The notes below the pieces were generated by a model. That model was not told the origin of the DNA. It did no database searches and saw only the letters and a list, made by a program, of their open reading frames with translations. Position numbers and translations under genes: made by a program. From Actinomycetota bacterium (GTDB taxonomy: Bacteria > Actinomycetota > Acidimicrobiia > Acidimicrobiales > Ilumatobacteraceae), in NCBI GenBank assembly GCA_030645495.1, contig JAUSLV010000018.1, positions 372,001 to 436,000 of the forward strand: 64,000 bases of DNA, written 5' to 3'. Each line of letters starts with the position of its first letter. Positions within the stretch are counted from its first letter, which is position 1. Of the stretch, positions 24,803 to 35,909 are shown one piece after another.

Positions 24803-27800
24803 GTGGACCCCACCGAATCGCTCGCCCCGCCCGTAGTGGCCGTGATGGTGGTGCACGAGCCGGGTGCATGGTTCGACGAGGTGCTGCGCTCGCTGGCAGC
24901 GCAGGACTACACCAACCTCAAGTGGTTGTTCCTCGTGGCCGGCGAGCCGGGCGAACTGCCGGCGATGATCCGCGACACGGTGCCGAACTCGTTCGTGCGG
25001 GCGGTGGCCGGTAACCCCGGTTTCGGTACCGCCGCCAACGAGGTGTTGCGGCTGGTCGAGGGCGACAACGGGTTCTTCTGCTTCCTTCACGACGACGTCG
25101 CGCTCGATGCCGGGGCGATCAGGCTGCTCGTCGAGGAGATGTATCGCTCGAACGCCGGCATCGTCGGCCCCAAGCTCGTCACCTGGGAGCGCGACTTCGT
25201 GTTGCAGCATGTCGGCTACGGCGTCGACCGGTTCGGGGAGGTCGACCCGATCGTCGAGCCCGGCGAGATCGACCAAGAGCAGCACGACGCGGTACGCGAC
25301 GTGTTCGCCGTGCCGGCGGCATGCCTGCTGGTACGAGCCGACCTGTTCCGCGTGCTCGGCGGATTCGATCCGTCGATCCAGTACCACGGTGACGACCTCG
25401 ACCTGTGCTGGCGGGCCCACCTCGGTGGCGCCCGCGTCGTCGTGGTGCCTGCGGCACGTGTTCGCCATCGCGAGCGGCTGGCGGAACGCCGCCCCGACCT
25501 GCGGCACGCGGCGATGGCCGCGCGCACGCGCATGCGCACCGTGGCCACGCTCACCGGTGCCGGCCGGCTGCCGATGCTCTCGATCCAATTGGTGCTCGTC
25601 ACGCTGGCCGAGTCGATCGTCGGGTTGCTCACCGGCCGCTTCCGGCAGGTCACCGCGTCGTTCTCGGCGTTGCTCGGGATGGTGCCGCGCTCCGCGTCGT
25701 ACTTCGCCCGCCGCCGGTCGCTCGTGGCCTTGCGTGAGGTGCCCGACGCGGAAGTGGCTGGCCTGCAGATGCGTGGCAGCGCTCGGTTCACGAGCTATTT
25801 GCGCGCTCGCGACAGTCGCCAGGTCGACCCCGACTCCACCACGGAACGCAGGTGGCGCCAAACCGCCGGTTCGGCGCCGGCGTTGGCCTGGCTGGCCGTG
25901 GGGGTGCTCGCCGTCACCGGCAGTCGGCAGTTGATCACCGGCGGAGTGCCTAGTTTCGGCGAGTTCCTCCCGTTCCCCGCCAGCCCGCGGTCGATGATCG
26001 GCGACTACCTGTCGGGGTGGTCGGGGCATGGGCTGGGCAGCACGACCGCAACTCCGACGGGTGTGGCGCTGGTGGCGGTGGGCAGCATCGCCACGTTGTT
26101 CCACATGGCGTTGTTGCAGACCGTGGTGGTCGTGGGCATGTTGTTCGCCGGGTACCTCGGTATCTGGCGCCTGGCTTCGCTGTACCCCACCGCCCGTGCG
26201 CGCATCGCCGCCCTCGTGGTGTACGCAGCGGTGCCGTTGCCCGCGCAGTTGATGTCGGGTGGGCATTGGTCGGCGCTCGCCTGCTACGCGGCAGCTCCGT
26301 GGGGGCTGCACCTGCTGCGGCGGATCGCCGGCATCGAGTCGTCGGGCAGCCGCCACGACGACAAGGTCGAGCACTACTCGGTGGTGCCCACACCCCGTTT
26401 GGTGCGCCGCGTCGCCCAACTGTGCTTGCTCACGGCGGTCGCGTTCGCGTTCGTTCCCGCGTTCGCGCTGGTGCTGGTGGGCATGGCCGTGTTGCTCGCA
26501 ACGGCCACGATGTTGTGTGGCGGGCGCACTCGGGTCGCTGTCACGATGGTCGTCGCCGCGTTCGCCGCTTCCGCCGTGGGGGTGCTGGTGAACCTCCCGT
26601 GGACGATGTCGCTGATGGGTCGCGACGGCTGGACCTCGATCGTCGGTGTGCCGGTCACCGCCTCGCGAGCGCTGGGTATCGGCAACCTCGCTCGCTTCCT
26701 CGACGACTCGGCCGGGCCCACGATCGTGGCGGTGGCGTTGTTCGTGCCGGTGATCGTGGCGCCCCTCGTGGCGCGAGCGTGGCGCTTCACGTGGGCAGTG
26801 CGCAGCGCGCTGCTGGTGTTCGGATTCGGTGGGCTGGCAGTGCTCGACGACCGTGCGTTGCTGCCGTTCCGCATGCCCGAGCCCGGGGTGTTGCTGGTGC
26901 CCGTCGCGATCGGCGTGGCGATGGCCGCGGCCACGCTGGCAGCGGCCTTCCAGGACGACGTGTTGGGTGGCTCGTTCGGCTGGCGCCAGCCGCTCGGTCT
27001 GCTGAGTGGCGCGGCGATCGCAATCGGCGTGGTACCCGGCCTGATCACCGTCTCCGACGGTCAGTGGGGCATGCCCAATCACACCCTCATCTCCGTGCTC
27101 ACCCAGTTGCCCACTGACCCTGTGGAGGGCGACTATCGCGTGCTGTGGATCGGCGACCCGCGTGCCATCCCCGTGGCGGCCTACACCTACCAGCCGGGTA
27201 TCGGCTACGCGATCACCGACGACGGGCCGATCACGATCGAGCACCACTGGGCCGGTCAGCCCACCTCGGTGGAGAAGGAGATCGCCGCGTCGTTGCGGCA
27301 GATCGCCGACGGGGTCACGTTGCGCGGCGGCCGCCTGCTCGCCCAGTACGGCGTGCGCTACGTCATCGTGCCGCTCGCCGACGGCGCCAACGGCACGATC
27401 GACCGGCCGGTGAACGCGCCGTTCGGATTGGTCGACGTGCTCGAAGACCAACTCGACCTGGCGGCACCGCTCACGCGGCCGCCGAATTATCTGATCTACG
27501 AGAACACCGCGTACGCCCCGACCCGCTCGATCCTCACCCTCACCGGTGCCACCGCCAGCCAGCAGGCGGGCAGCGAGGCCATCGCCCAGGCCGACCTGCG
27601 CGACTCCACCCCTTTTGCCGTGGGTGCACCGGATCGTGGCGACGCAACTGGCGTGGTGCCCGAGGGAACGTTGCACGTGGCCGTGCCGTTCGACACGAAC
27701 TGGCACCTCACGGTGAACGGTACCGAGGTGCCGGCGCGGCGGGCGTTCGGGTCCACGCTGGCCTTCGACATTCCGGCCACCGGCAATGCGGTGCTCACGT

Positions 27801-28141
27801 ACGACACCGCGGTCACCCGGCAGTTGTGGCTGTTGGCGCAACTGATCGCCTGGGGAGCGCTCGTGCTCACGGCCAGCAACGTGCGGCCGCTGCAGTGGTT
27901 GCGGCGTCGCCACGGTGAGATCGGCGTCGCCGACCACGCGATCGTGGCCGACCTGCGCCAGCCGCTGCCGCCCGCGCCACTCACCGACGACGACGGCGCC
28001 GACGACTGGGAAGAACCCGACGAGTGGGCAGGCGGTGTCGTCGCCCCCGATCCGTGGGCGGAGGCCGGCGAGCTCGCCGCCGACGATGCGCTCGGCGGCG
28101 ACGCAGCATGGGACCCGGCTCGCTGGGAGGCTGACTCGTGA
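24803..28141 (+). CDS. GT2 glycosyltransferase fused to large polytopic membrane domain
   Basis: A 1112-residue protein. Residues 1-230 form a GT2-type glycosyltransferase: VAVMVVHEP, GNPGFGTAANEVL, the metal-binding FLHDDV, and HGDDLDLCWRAHLGG. From about residue 355 there are many hydrophobic segments, then a large extracytoplasmic region (about 790-990) and a final helix near 1010-1030. The C-terminus is Asp/Glu-rich and cytoplasmic. Such fusions occur across Actinobacteria beside DUF5719 proteins and probably build an envelope glycan, but the product is unknown. It overlaps the DUF5719 gene by four bases. Confidence 0.85.
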   Translation: MDPTESLAPPVVAVMVVHEPGAWFDEVLRSLAAQDYTNLKWLFLVAGEPGELPAMIRDTVPNSFVRAVAGNPGFGTAANEVLRLVEGDNGFFCFLHDDVALDAGAIRLLVEEMYRSNAGIVGPKLVTWERDFVLQHVGYGVDRFGEVDPIVEPGEIDQEQHDAVRDVFAVPAACLLVRADLFRVLGGFDPSIQYHGDDLDLCWRAHLGGARVVVVPAARVRHRERLAERRPDLRHAAMAARTRMRTVATLTGAGRLPMLSIQLVLVTLAESIVGLLTGRFRQVTASFSALLGMVPRSASYFARRRSLVALREVPDAEVAGLQMRGSARFTSYLRARDSRQVDPDSTTERRWRQTAGSAPALAWLAVGVLAVTGSRQLITGGVPSFGEFLPFPASPRSMIGDYLSGWSGHGLGSTTATPTGVALVAVGSIATLFHMALLQTVVVVGMLFAGYLGIWRLASLYPTARARIAALVVYAAVPLPAQLMSGGHWSALACYAAAPWGLHLLRRIAGIESSGSRHDDKVEHYSVVPTPRLVRRVAQLCLLTAVAFAFVPAFALVLVGMAVLLATATMLCGGRTRVAVTMVVAAFAASAVGVLVNLPWTMSLMGRDGWTSIVGVPVTASRALGIGNLARFLDDSAGPTIVAVALFVPVIVAPLVARAWRFTWAVRSALLVFGFGGLAVLDDRALLPFRMPEPGVLLVPVAIGVAMAAATLAAAFQDDVLGGSFGWRQPLGLLSGAAIAIGVVPGLITVSDGQWGMPNHTLISVLTQLPTDPVEGDYRVLWIGDPRAIPVAAYTYQPGIGYAITDDGPITIEHHWAGQPTSVEKEIAASLRQIADGVTLRGGRLLAQYGVRYVIVPLADGANGTIDRPVNAPFGLVDVLEDQLDLAAPLTRPPNYLIYENTAYAPTRSILTLTGATASQQAGSEAIAQADLRDSTPFAVGAPDRGDATGVVPEGTLHVAVPFDTNWHLTVNGTEVPARRAFGSTLAFDIPATGNAVLTYDTAVTRQLWLLAQLIAWGALVLTASNVRPLQWLRRRHGEIGVADHAIVADLRQPLPPAPLTDDDGADDWEEPDEWAGGVVAPDPWAEAGELAADDALGGDAAWDPARWEADS

Positions 28142-29583
28142 ACCGTCGTCACGTCACCATCCTGCTCGTGGTGTTCCTGCCACTGGCACTGCTGATCTCC
28201 GCAGCCCGCGCCTCCCCCGATCCCGCGCTCAACCCCACGTTCGCGAACCTCGCCGCGCCCTCCATGCCGTTCGTGCCGAACCTCGAGTTCTTGAACTCCA
28301 CGTGGTTCTGCGCCGGTGTTCCCAACGCGGACAATGGCCTCGGCGGCACGGTGGCCGTGGCGAATCCCACCGACAACACGCTCGAGGGCCATCTCACGCT
28401 GTTCACCGATGCGGCCGATGTCGGTGCTCTCGAGCACGCGTTCGAAGTGCCGCCACGCGACACCTACACCGTCAAGCTCACCGACCTGCAGCCACAAGGC
28501 ACGTACATCTCGGCGATGGTGGAGATCGCGGGTGGTGGCGGCGTGGTCGAGCAGCGTGCCGAGCACAACAGCGGCGATGCCGTCAGCCCCTGCTCGAACA
28601 GCACGTCGTCCACGTGGTACTTCGCCGACAACTACACGCAAGGCGACAGCCAGGAAGACATCGTCATCACCAATCCGTTCCCCGACACGGCGATCGTCGA
28701 CTTCACGTTCGCCGGTGTCGACAGTGACCGCACGCCGGTGCGCCTGCGTGGCATGCCGATCCCGGGGCACTCGGTGCTGGTGATTCCCGAGCAGAACCTC
28801 GACAAGGACGAGGCCGTCTACGCCGTCGCCGTCACCGCGTCGCGTGGTCGTGTGGTTGCTGCCCGCTCGCAGGCGTACCAAGGTGAGCGCCGTGGGTACT
28901 CGATGAGCCTCGGCGCGCCGTCGCCCTCGCCGAACTGGTACTTCGCCGGTGGGCTGAAAGACGGCACGAACTTCGAGCGGTTCAGCATTTACAACCCGGG
29001 CGAGGTCGACGTGCAGGTGCAGCCCGTGTTCTACGGGGTGGCCAGCGAGACGTTCACGAACTCGATCACCGAGATCACGATCCCGGCCGGCCGGGTCGCA
29101 TCGTTCAGCCTCAGTGACGTGCCCGACCTGCCGCTCGGACGCCATGGCGTGGGCTTCTCGTCGATGACCGGAGGGCCGATCGTGGTGGAGATGGCGGTCA
29201 CCGTGAAGATCGATGGCGCGTCCGTCACCTCCGTGGTTCTAGGCGTCGAGCAGTACTTTGCCGACCCGGGCTTCCTGCAGTGGAGCATGGCGTTCGGCCC
29301 CACCGTCGCCGCCGACGAAGCGTTGGTGATCCTGAACCTCGCGTTCGTGGAGGCCACGGTGTCGATCAATGCGCTCGGCCCCGGTGGCTCGGTGCCGGTA
29401 CCGGGCCTCGAAGCCGTGAAGGTCGCGGCCGGCGGTGTGGCCACCGTCAACATCCCCGATCTCGCTGCCGCGATCGGGCATCCGCTGACCGTGGTGTCCG
29501 ACCAGCCGATCATCGTGCAGCGACTGCTGCCTCGTGGCCACGACCTGCCGGGCAGGTCGGCGTCGCTCGCACTTCCGGGCTGA
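28138..29583 (+). CDS. DUF5719-family secreted protein
   Basis: A 481-residue protein with an N-terminal signal sequence (VTILLVVFLPLALLISAARA) and a long beta-rich extracellular part. This part has repeated segments of the type W-Y/F-x-A-x(2-5)-G followed by I-x-N-P (WFCAGVPNAD, WYFADNYTQG, WYFAGGLKDG with VANPT, ITNPF, IYNPG). It matches my memory of DUF5719 in size, repeats and position after the GT2 membrane protein. Function is unknown; a wall-associated accessory to the glycan polymerase is an inference. GTG start overlaps the GT2 stop. Confidence 0.75.
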   Translation: MNRRHVTILLVVFLPLALLISAARASPDPALNPTFANLAAPSMPFVPNLEFLNSTWFCAGVPNADNGLGGTVAVANPTDNTLEGHLTLFTDAADVGALEHAFEVPPRDTYTVKLTDLQPQGTYISAMVEIAGGGGVVEQRAEHNSGDAVSPCSNSTSSTWYFADNYTQGDSQEDIVITNPFPDTAIVDFTFAGVDSDRTPVRLRGMPIPGHSVLVIPEQNLDKDEAVYAVAVTASRGRVVAARSQAYQGERRGYSMSLGAPSPSPNWYFAGGLKDGTNFERFSIYNPGEVDVQVQPVFYGVASETFTNSITEITIPAGRVASFSLSDVPDLPLGRHGVGFSSMTGGPIVVEMAVTVKIDGASVTSVVLGVEQYFADPGFLQWSMAFGPTVAADEALVILNLAFVEATVSINALGPGGSVPVPGLEAVKVAAGGVATVNIPDLAAAIGHPLTVVSDQPIIVQRLLPRGHDLPGRSASLALPG

Positions 29584-29585
29584 CG

Positions 29586-30035
29586 ATGGCGCAGGTGCTC
29601 GTTGCGCTCGCGGTGGTCGCGCTGGCGGTTGCAGTCGGCCTCGTGCTTCGTCGCCGGCAGACGGTGCAAGCGCCCACCCAGGCCCACTACGAGGTGCCTG
29701 CGCAGCTCGATCGTGCCGATTTCGCCGCTACCGCCCCGTGGCTGGTGGCGGTGTTCTCGTCGGCATCGTGCACCACGTGCGCCGACGTGGTGCGCAAGGC
29801 GAAGGTGCTGGAAACGGCGCACGTCGCGGTGGTCGACGTGGAGTTCACGGCGAACCGGGCGTTGCACGCCAAGTACGAGATCGACGCTGTGCCGATCGTG
29901 GCGATCGCCGACGATCGCGGCGTGGTGCGCGCCGGATTCACCGGGCCGGTGTCGGCCACCGACCTGTGGGCCGCCGTCGCCGAGGCGCGCAACCCCGGCA
30001 GCAGCCCCGAGCCCGAACTGGGCCGACCCGACTGA
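29586..30035 (+). CDS. Membrane-anchored thioredoxin-like protein
   Basis: A 149-residue protein with an N-terminal membrane helix (about residues 4-22) and a thioredoxin fold. The active-site strand WLVAVFSSASCTTCADVV carries a CxxC (Cys-Thr-Thr-Cys), and the cis-Pro segment reads IDAVPIVAIAD. It probably keeps thiols of secreted proteins in a defined redox state. The partner DUF5719 protein has several Cys, so it is a candidate client (inference). It starts two bases after that gene and ends adjacent to convergent ftsH. Confidence 0.8.
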   Translation: MAQVLVALAVVALAVAVGLVLRRRQTVQAPTQAHYEVPAQLDRADFAATAPWLVAVFSSASCTTCADVVRKAKVLETAHVAVVDVEFTANRALHAKYEIDAVPIVAIADDRGVVRAGFTGPVSATDLWAAVAEARNPGSSPEPELGRPD

Positions 30036-31973
<1,938 letters not shown>

Positions 31974-31979
31974 GCGCCA

Positions 31980-31985
31980 ATGCTA
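31980..31985 (-). promoter_or_regulatory. Leaderless -10 box of ftsH
   Basis: TAGCAT on the minus strand lies 6 bases before the ftsH ATG at 31973. Confidence 0.55.
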
Positions 31986-32088
31986 GGGGTGAACACCGAA
32001 CCTGACTCGTCAACCACCAGTCGTCAGGGGTTCGTCACGCGTCGCGCGCCTGTTCGGGAGTATCCACCACTTTCCGCGCGAACCCTTT

Positions 32089-32094
32089 TATTGT
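32089..32094 (+). promoter_or_regulatory. Leaderless -10 box of the DUF3499 gene
   Basis: TATTGT lies 8 bases before the ATG at 32103 in a locally AT-rich patch. Confidence 0.5.
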
Positions 32095-32102
32095 CTGTCG
32101 GC

Positions 32103-32339
32103 ATGAGCAGGCAGTGTTCACGTACGGGTTGCGCCGGGCTGGCAACGGTCACCCTGTCCTATCAGTACGCGCGATCCATCGTCTGGCTCGACGACCTGTA
32201 CGAAGAACGCGACCCTCACGCGTACGACCTCTGCCAGCGTCACTCGGCGCGCCTGTCGGTGCCCAACGGGTGGCGCCTCGAAGACCGCCGCACCAGCCGT
32301 CAGCTGGTGTACGCGGGCACCGGCCGTCTCGCCGGCTGA
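32103..32339 (+). CDS. DUF3499 family protein
   Basis: This 78-residue protein matches the actinobacteria-restricted DUF3499 family: CSRTGCAGLATVTLSYQYARS at the start, then YDLCQRHSARLSVPNGWRLED. The CxxxxC pair and CxxH give a possible small zinc site. Function is unknown. In other Actinobacteria, a DUF3499 gene lies next to the phosphomannomutase gene. Here two membrane-protein genes separate them. The chosen ATG is supported by the leaderless box and the family N-terminus. Confidence 0.82.
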   Translation: MSRQCSRTGCAGLATVTLSYQYARSIVWLDDLYEERDPHAYDLCQRHSARLSVPNGWRLEDRRTSRQLVYAGTGRLAG

Positions 32340-32390
32340 CCCGCCGCTCGCCGATCGGTGCCGCACTCCGTGCCGAACGGCCGCTCACAG

Positions 32391-32396
32391 TAGGCT
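32391..32396 (+). promoter_or_regulatory. Leaderless -10 box of the CPBP protease gene
   Basis: TAGGCT is 8 bases before the GTG at 32405. Confidence 0.5.
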
Positions 32397-32404
32397 CGTC
32401 GGCC

Positions 32405-33145
32405 GTGCCCTCGCCGTCCCGCTCCGTCACACCTGCGCCCGGCGCGACGAACGCGACGAACGGCATCTCCATCCGCGATGCAGTGCTCACCTGGTTCGCG
32501 GCGTGGTTCGTGGGCAATGTGTTGTCCAGCATGGTGCTCGCCTCCAGCGGCGCCGAACGTGTCGCCGACGCCGGCCCGTGGTGGCTGGCCGCGTCGCAAC
32601 TGGTCGCCTGGACCCCGCTGGTGGCCGCGATCGTGTTCGTCTCCCGTCGTTCGGGCACCGGCTCGTTGGTACGCGACTTCGGGTTGCGTGCTCGTCCGCT
32701 CGACCTCGTCGGCCTGCCGCTCGGTGTCGCCACGCAGTTGGTGTTCGTGAAGGCGGTGTACCTGCCGCTCAACGAGATCTGGCCCGACACGTTCTCGACC
32801 AGCAAGATCGAGAAGCCGGCCCGCGATCTGTGGCAGCACGCGCACGGTGCGGGGCTGGTGGTGCTGGTGATCGTGGTGGCCGTCGGCGCTCCGCTCGTCG
32901 AGGAGCTGGCGTATCGCGGGCTGCTGCAACGCAGCTTCACCCGCTGCACCGGTGCGGTCACCGGTGTCGTGGTCGTGGCCGTGTGGTTCGCCCTGATCCA
33001 CTTCCAACCGGTCAGCATTCCCGGTCTGTTCGTGGTCGGCATCGTGTTGGGCGTGTGTGCGCAGCGCACCGGCCGGCTGGGGATGGCGATCACGACGCAC
33101 ATGGCGTTCAACGCCACCGGCCTGATCCTTGTCGCCAACACCTGA
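32405..33145 (+). CDS. CPBP-family intramembrane metalloprotease (Abi family)
   Basis: A 246-residue polytopic membrane protein of the CPBP/CAAX-like protease family. The three catalytic motifs are present: PLVEELAYRGLL (EExxxR), ALIHFQP (FxxxH-like), and MAITTHMAFN (HxxxN). These residues coordinate the metal in Rce1-type glutamyl proteases. The bacterial substrates are mostly unknown; roles in bacteriocin immunity and protein processing are known for relatives. It starts with a leaderless GTG. The 46-base gap to the next gene suggests a shared transcript. Confidence 0.85.
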   Translation: MPSPSRSVTPAPGATNATNGISIRDAVLTWFAAWFVGNVLSSMVLASSGAERVADAGPWWLAASQLVAWTPLVAAIVFVSRRSGTGSLVRDFGLRARPLDLVGLPLGVATQLVFVKAVYLPLNEIWPDTFSTSKIEKPARDLWQHAHGAGLVVLVIVVAVGAPLVEELAYRGLLQRSFTRCTGAVTGVVVVAVWFALIHFQPVSIPGLFVVGIVLGVCAQRTGRLGMAITTHMAFNATGLILVANT

Positions 33146-33191
33146 TGGCGACACCTCACCTGCTGCCCGACATGGAAGGATTCGACCCGGC

Positions 33192-35903
33192 ATGAGCGAG
33201 CACACTGACGACCCCGGCGAGACCACGAACGAGCCCAGCGACACCACCGAGCTGCAGCCCGAGGCGAGCGACCAGCCGATGGCCGACGCTGCGGGCGCGC
33301 ACGAACCATCGCGCCTGCAGCGCGTCGGGCGGCGCATCGTGCGCCGGCCGGCGAACTGGATCAACGCACCGTGGCCCGCCGCCCGCATCGTGCAGTACCT
33401 CACCGCGCTCGTGGTGGTGGGTGGGTGCACGTTCGCGCTGTTGGAGGTGATCCACCTCGACCTCGTGTTCCGCGACAACACTCCCACCGGTGGCGACATG
33501 GGCGCCCACGTGATGGGCCCTGCCTACCTGCGCGACAACCTGCTGCCCAACGGGCAGCTCACCGGCTGGAGCAACTACTGGTACAACGGCTTTCCCCTGT
33601 ACCGCTTTTACATGGTGGTACCGGCGCTGCTGATCGTGCTGTTGAACGTGTTCTTCGCGTACGGCGTGGCGTTCAAGATCGTCGCCTGCCTGGGCATCGT
33701 CACGCTGCCGTGGTGTGCATGGGCGTTCGGACGCTTGGCTCGTTTCACGTACCCGATCCCCGAGCTGATGGCACTCGCTGCAGTGATCTTCCTGTTCGAC
33801 GAGAGCTTCAGCATCTACGGCGGCAACGTGAAGAGCACGATGGCCGGCGAGTTCTCCTTCTCCATCGCGTTGTCGTTGGCCGTACTCGGCCTCGGCCTCT
33901 TCGCACGTGGTCTGGAGACTGGCAAGTACCGCAACTGGACGGCGATCGTGTTGGCGCTGGCGATGTTGTCGCACGGCATCGTGCTGCTGTTCGTGGTGCT
34001 CGGCGCGCTGATCATGTGGCTCGTGTGGATGGACAAGACGCGGTTCATCTACGGCTTCACGATGGGTGTCACCGCGCTGATGCTGTCGGCGTTCTGGGTG
34101 GGGCCGTTCCTGTTCAACCACGCGTACATGACCGACATGAAGTACGGCTTCCGCCCCGACGGCGCCACCGACAGCTTCTGGGACATGTTCTTCCCCTGGC
34201 CGGCGTTCCTCGACATCGTCGTGTCGGGGTTCGCGCTCATCGGGTTCGTCAGCAGCGTGGCCAAACGCAACCTCAACGGTGCCTGGCTGGGCATCATGTG
34301 CTTCGCGCTGATGGCCGCCACGTATCTGGCCACCGACAGCCTGCCCGTGATCGGCCTGCTGTGGAACCCGCGCATCCTGCCGTTCCTCTACCTCGTGCGG
34401 CTGCTGCTGATGATGGTGGGCATCGTCGACACGGCGCACTTCCTGGTGCGCGGTTGGCAGGCTCGCGAGCTGTCGGCCAAACAGATGATGATCACCGGTG
34501 CGGCCACCGCCACGGTGGTGGGCCTGGTGGTGCTCACCTGCGAGCTGTTCTTGTTCCGCGAGGTGCCCGGCGCCGAGTACACGCAGAAGAACGGCAAGTC
34601 GGTGTACTCGTGGGGTATCGCCGGCTGGGATCCGATCACGCTCTCGCCCACCTCGAAGGACGCGGTCGCCGACGGCTGGACCCGCTACAACTTCGTGGGC
34701 TACGAAGGGCGTGGGTACTACGGCGAGTACAAGGCGCTGGTCGACACGATGGGCGCGCTGGGCGACGACCCCGACCAGGGCTGCGGGATGGCGTTGTGGG
34801 AGAACAACGGCGACACCGGTCTGTACGGCACCACGATGGCGCTGATGCTGCTGCCGCACTGGACGGACGGCTGCATCGGCAGCTCCGAGGGCCTGTTCTT
34901 CGAGGCGTCGGGCACCACGCCGTACCACTTCCTCACCGCCGCGGCGATGAGCGAGGACAGTTCGAACCCGGTGCGCGAGCTGCGCTACACCGACAACAAC
35001 GCCTCGATCGGCGTGCCGATGCTGCAGAAGATGGGCATCAAGTACGTCATGGTGTTCACCGACGCGGCCAAGCAGCAGGCCGAGACACGTGGCGATCTCG
35101 AACTGGCCGCTGAGAGCGGGCCGTGGAACGTGTACCGCGTGGCTGACAGCGATGTCGTCGTGCCGCTGACGGTGCAGCCCGTGGTGGTGAACGGCCGCTC
35201 GGGCGACCAGCGCGAACGCAACCTCGAGTTGGGCACCAGTTGGTTCCAGCACTCCGACGAATGGCTGGCGATCCCGGCCGACGACGGCCCCGCCGACTGG
35301 CAGCGCATCGACGTGCAGGTCGACACCGAGCGCCGGATCGGCTCGGCGCCGATGCAGCCCGGCCGCAAGGTCGACATCGTGGTGCCGGCCGACACGATCG
35401 TGCCCGTCGAACTCCCCGAGATCGAGATCACGAACTACCGGATGGGCGACCAAGACCTCAGCTTCGACGTATCCGAGATCGGCGTGCCGGTGCTGGTGAA
35501 GATGAGCTACTTCCCGAACTGGCAGGTCGACGGCGCGGAAGGCCCGTACCGCATCGCCCCCAACTTCATGGTGGTGGTGCCCACCTCCACGCATGTGCGC
35601 CTGCACTACGAGGCGTCGGGCAGCGACCGGATGTTCTACGTGATCTCGCTGCTGGGCATCGTGCTGATGGGCTTCTGGCGTTGGCGTGGTGACGTCAAGC
35701 ACCGCAACAGCCACCCGTTCCTGCTGGTGGCCACCGACCCGTTCGACGAGACCCGCTTCGAGTGGACCCCGGCCGACGGCGTACTGGTGCCGCTCGAGGA
35801 ACTGGAGCACGTGGGTGCCGCGGAGGGCGACACCGGTGGGGACGGCGACACTGACGCGGAGTCTGCGGGGGATGGGGCCGGGGAAGCGCCCGGTAGCCTG
35901 TGA
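33192..35903 (+). CDS. Large polytopic membrane protein, 6-pyruvoyl-tetrahydropterin-synthase-related / GT-C-like
   Basis: A 903-residue protein with an acidic N-terminal tail (residues 1-55), about ten hydrophobic helices up to residue 450, a large extracytoplasmic domain (about 460-810) and one final helix near 815-830. The first loop reads TPTGGDMGAHVMGPAYLRDN, an Asp-containing motif reminiscent of GT-C glycosyltransferases and of the PTPS_related family. An undecaprenyl- or polyprenyl-phosphate-sugar-dependent transferase role is an inference. The C-terminal 60 residues are acidic. Phosphomannomutase follows after six bases. Confidence 0.75.
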   Translation: MSEHTDDPGETTNEPSDTTELQPEASDQPMADAAGAHEPSRLQRVGRRIVRRPANWINAPWPAARIVQYLTALVVVGGCTFALLEVIHLDLVFRDNTPTGGDMGAHVMGPAYLRDNLLPNGQLTGWSNYWYNGFPLYRFYMVVPALLIVLLNVFFAYGVAFKIVACLGIVTLPWCAWAFGRLARFTYPIPELMALAAVIFLFDESFSIYGGNVKSTMAGEFSFSIALSLAVLGLGLFARGLETGKYRNWTAIVLALAMLSHGIVLLFVVLGALIMWLVWMDKTRFIYGFTMGVTALMLSAFWVGPFLFNHAYMTDMKYGFRPDGATDSFWDMFFPWPAFLDIVVSGFALIGFVSSVAKRNLNGAWLGIMCFALMAATYLATDSLPVIGLLWNPRILPFLYLVRLLLMMVGIVDTAHFLVRGWQARELSAKQMMITGAATATVVGLVVLTCELFLFREVPGAEYTQKNGKSVYSWGIAGWDPITLSPTSKDAVADGWTRYNFVGYEGRGYYGEYKALVDTMGALGDDPDQGCGMALWENNGDTGLYGTTMALMLLPHWTDGCIGSSEGLFFEASGTTPYHFLTAAAMSEDSSNPVRELRYTDNNASIGVPMLQKMGIKYVMVFTDAAKQQAETRGDLELAAESGPWNVYRVADSDVVVPLTVQPVVVNGRSGDQRERNLELGTSWFQHSDEWLAIPADDGPADWQRIDVQVDTERRIGSAPMQPGRKVDIVVPADTIVPVELPEIEITNYRMGDQDLSFDVSEIGVPVLVKMSYFPNWQVDGAEGPYRIAPNFMVVVPTSTHVRLHYEASGSDRMFYVISLLGIVLMGFWRWRGDVKHRNSHPFLLVATDPFDETRFEWTPADGVLVPLEELEHVGAAEGDTGGDGDTDAESAGDGAGEAPGSL
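35894..35899 (+). promoter_or_regulatory. Leaderless -10 box of manB
   Basis: TAGCCT is 10 bases before the ATG at 35910 and overlaps the 3' end of the upstream coding region. Confidence 0.45.
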
Positions 35904-35909
35904 CCCCGC

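Noticed and set aside
24749-27937. 1062-codon antisense open frame under the GT2 fusion
   Set aside because: It is a shadow of a gene with clear GT2 motifs and membrane segments; there is no independent support.
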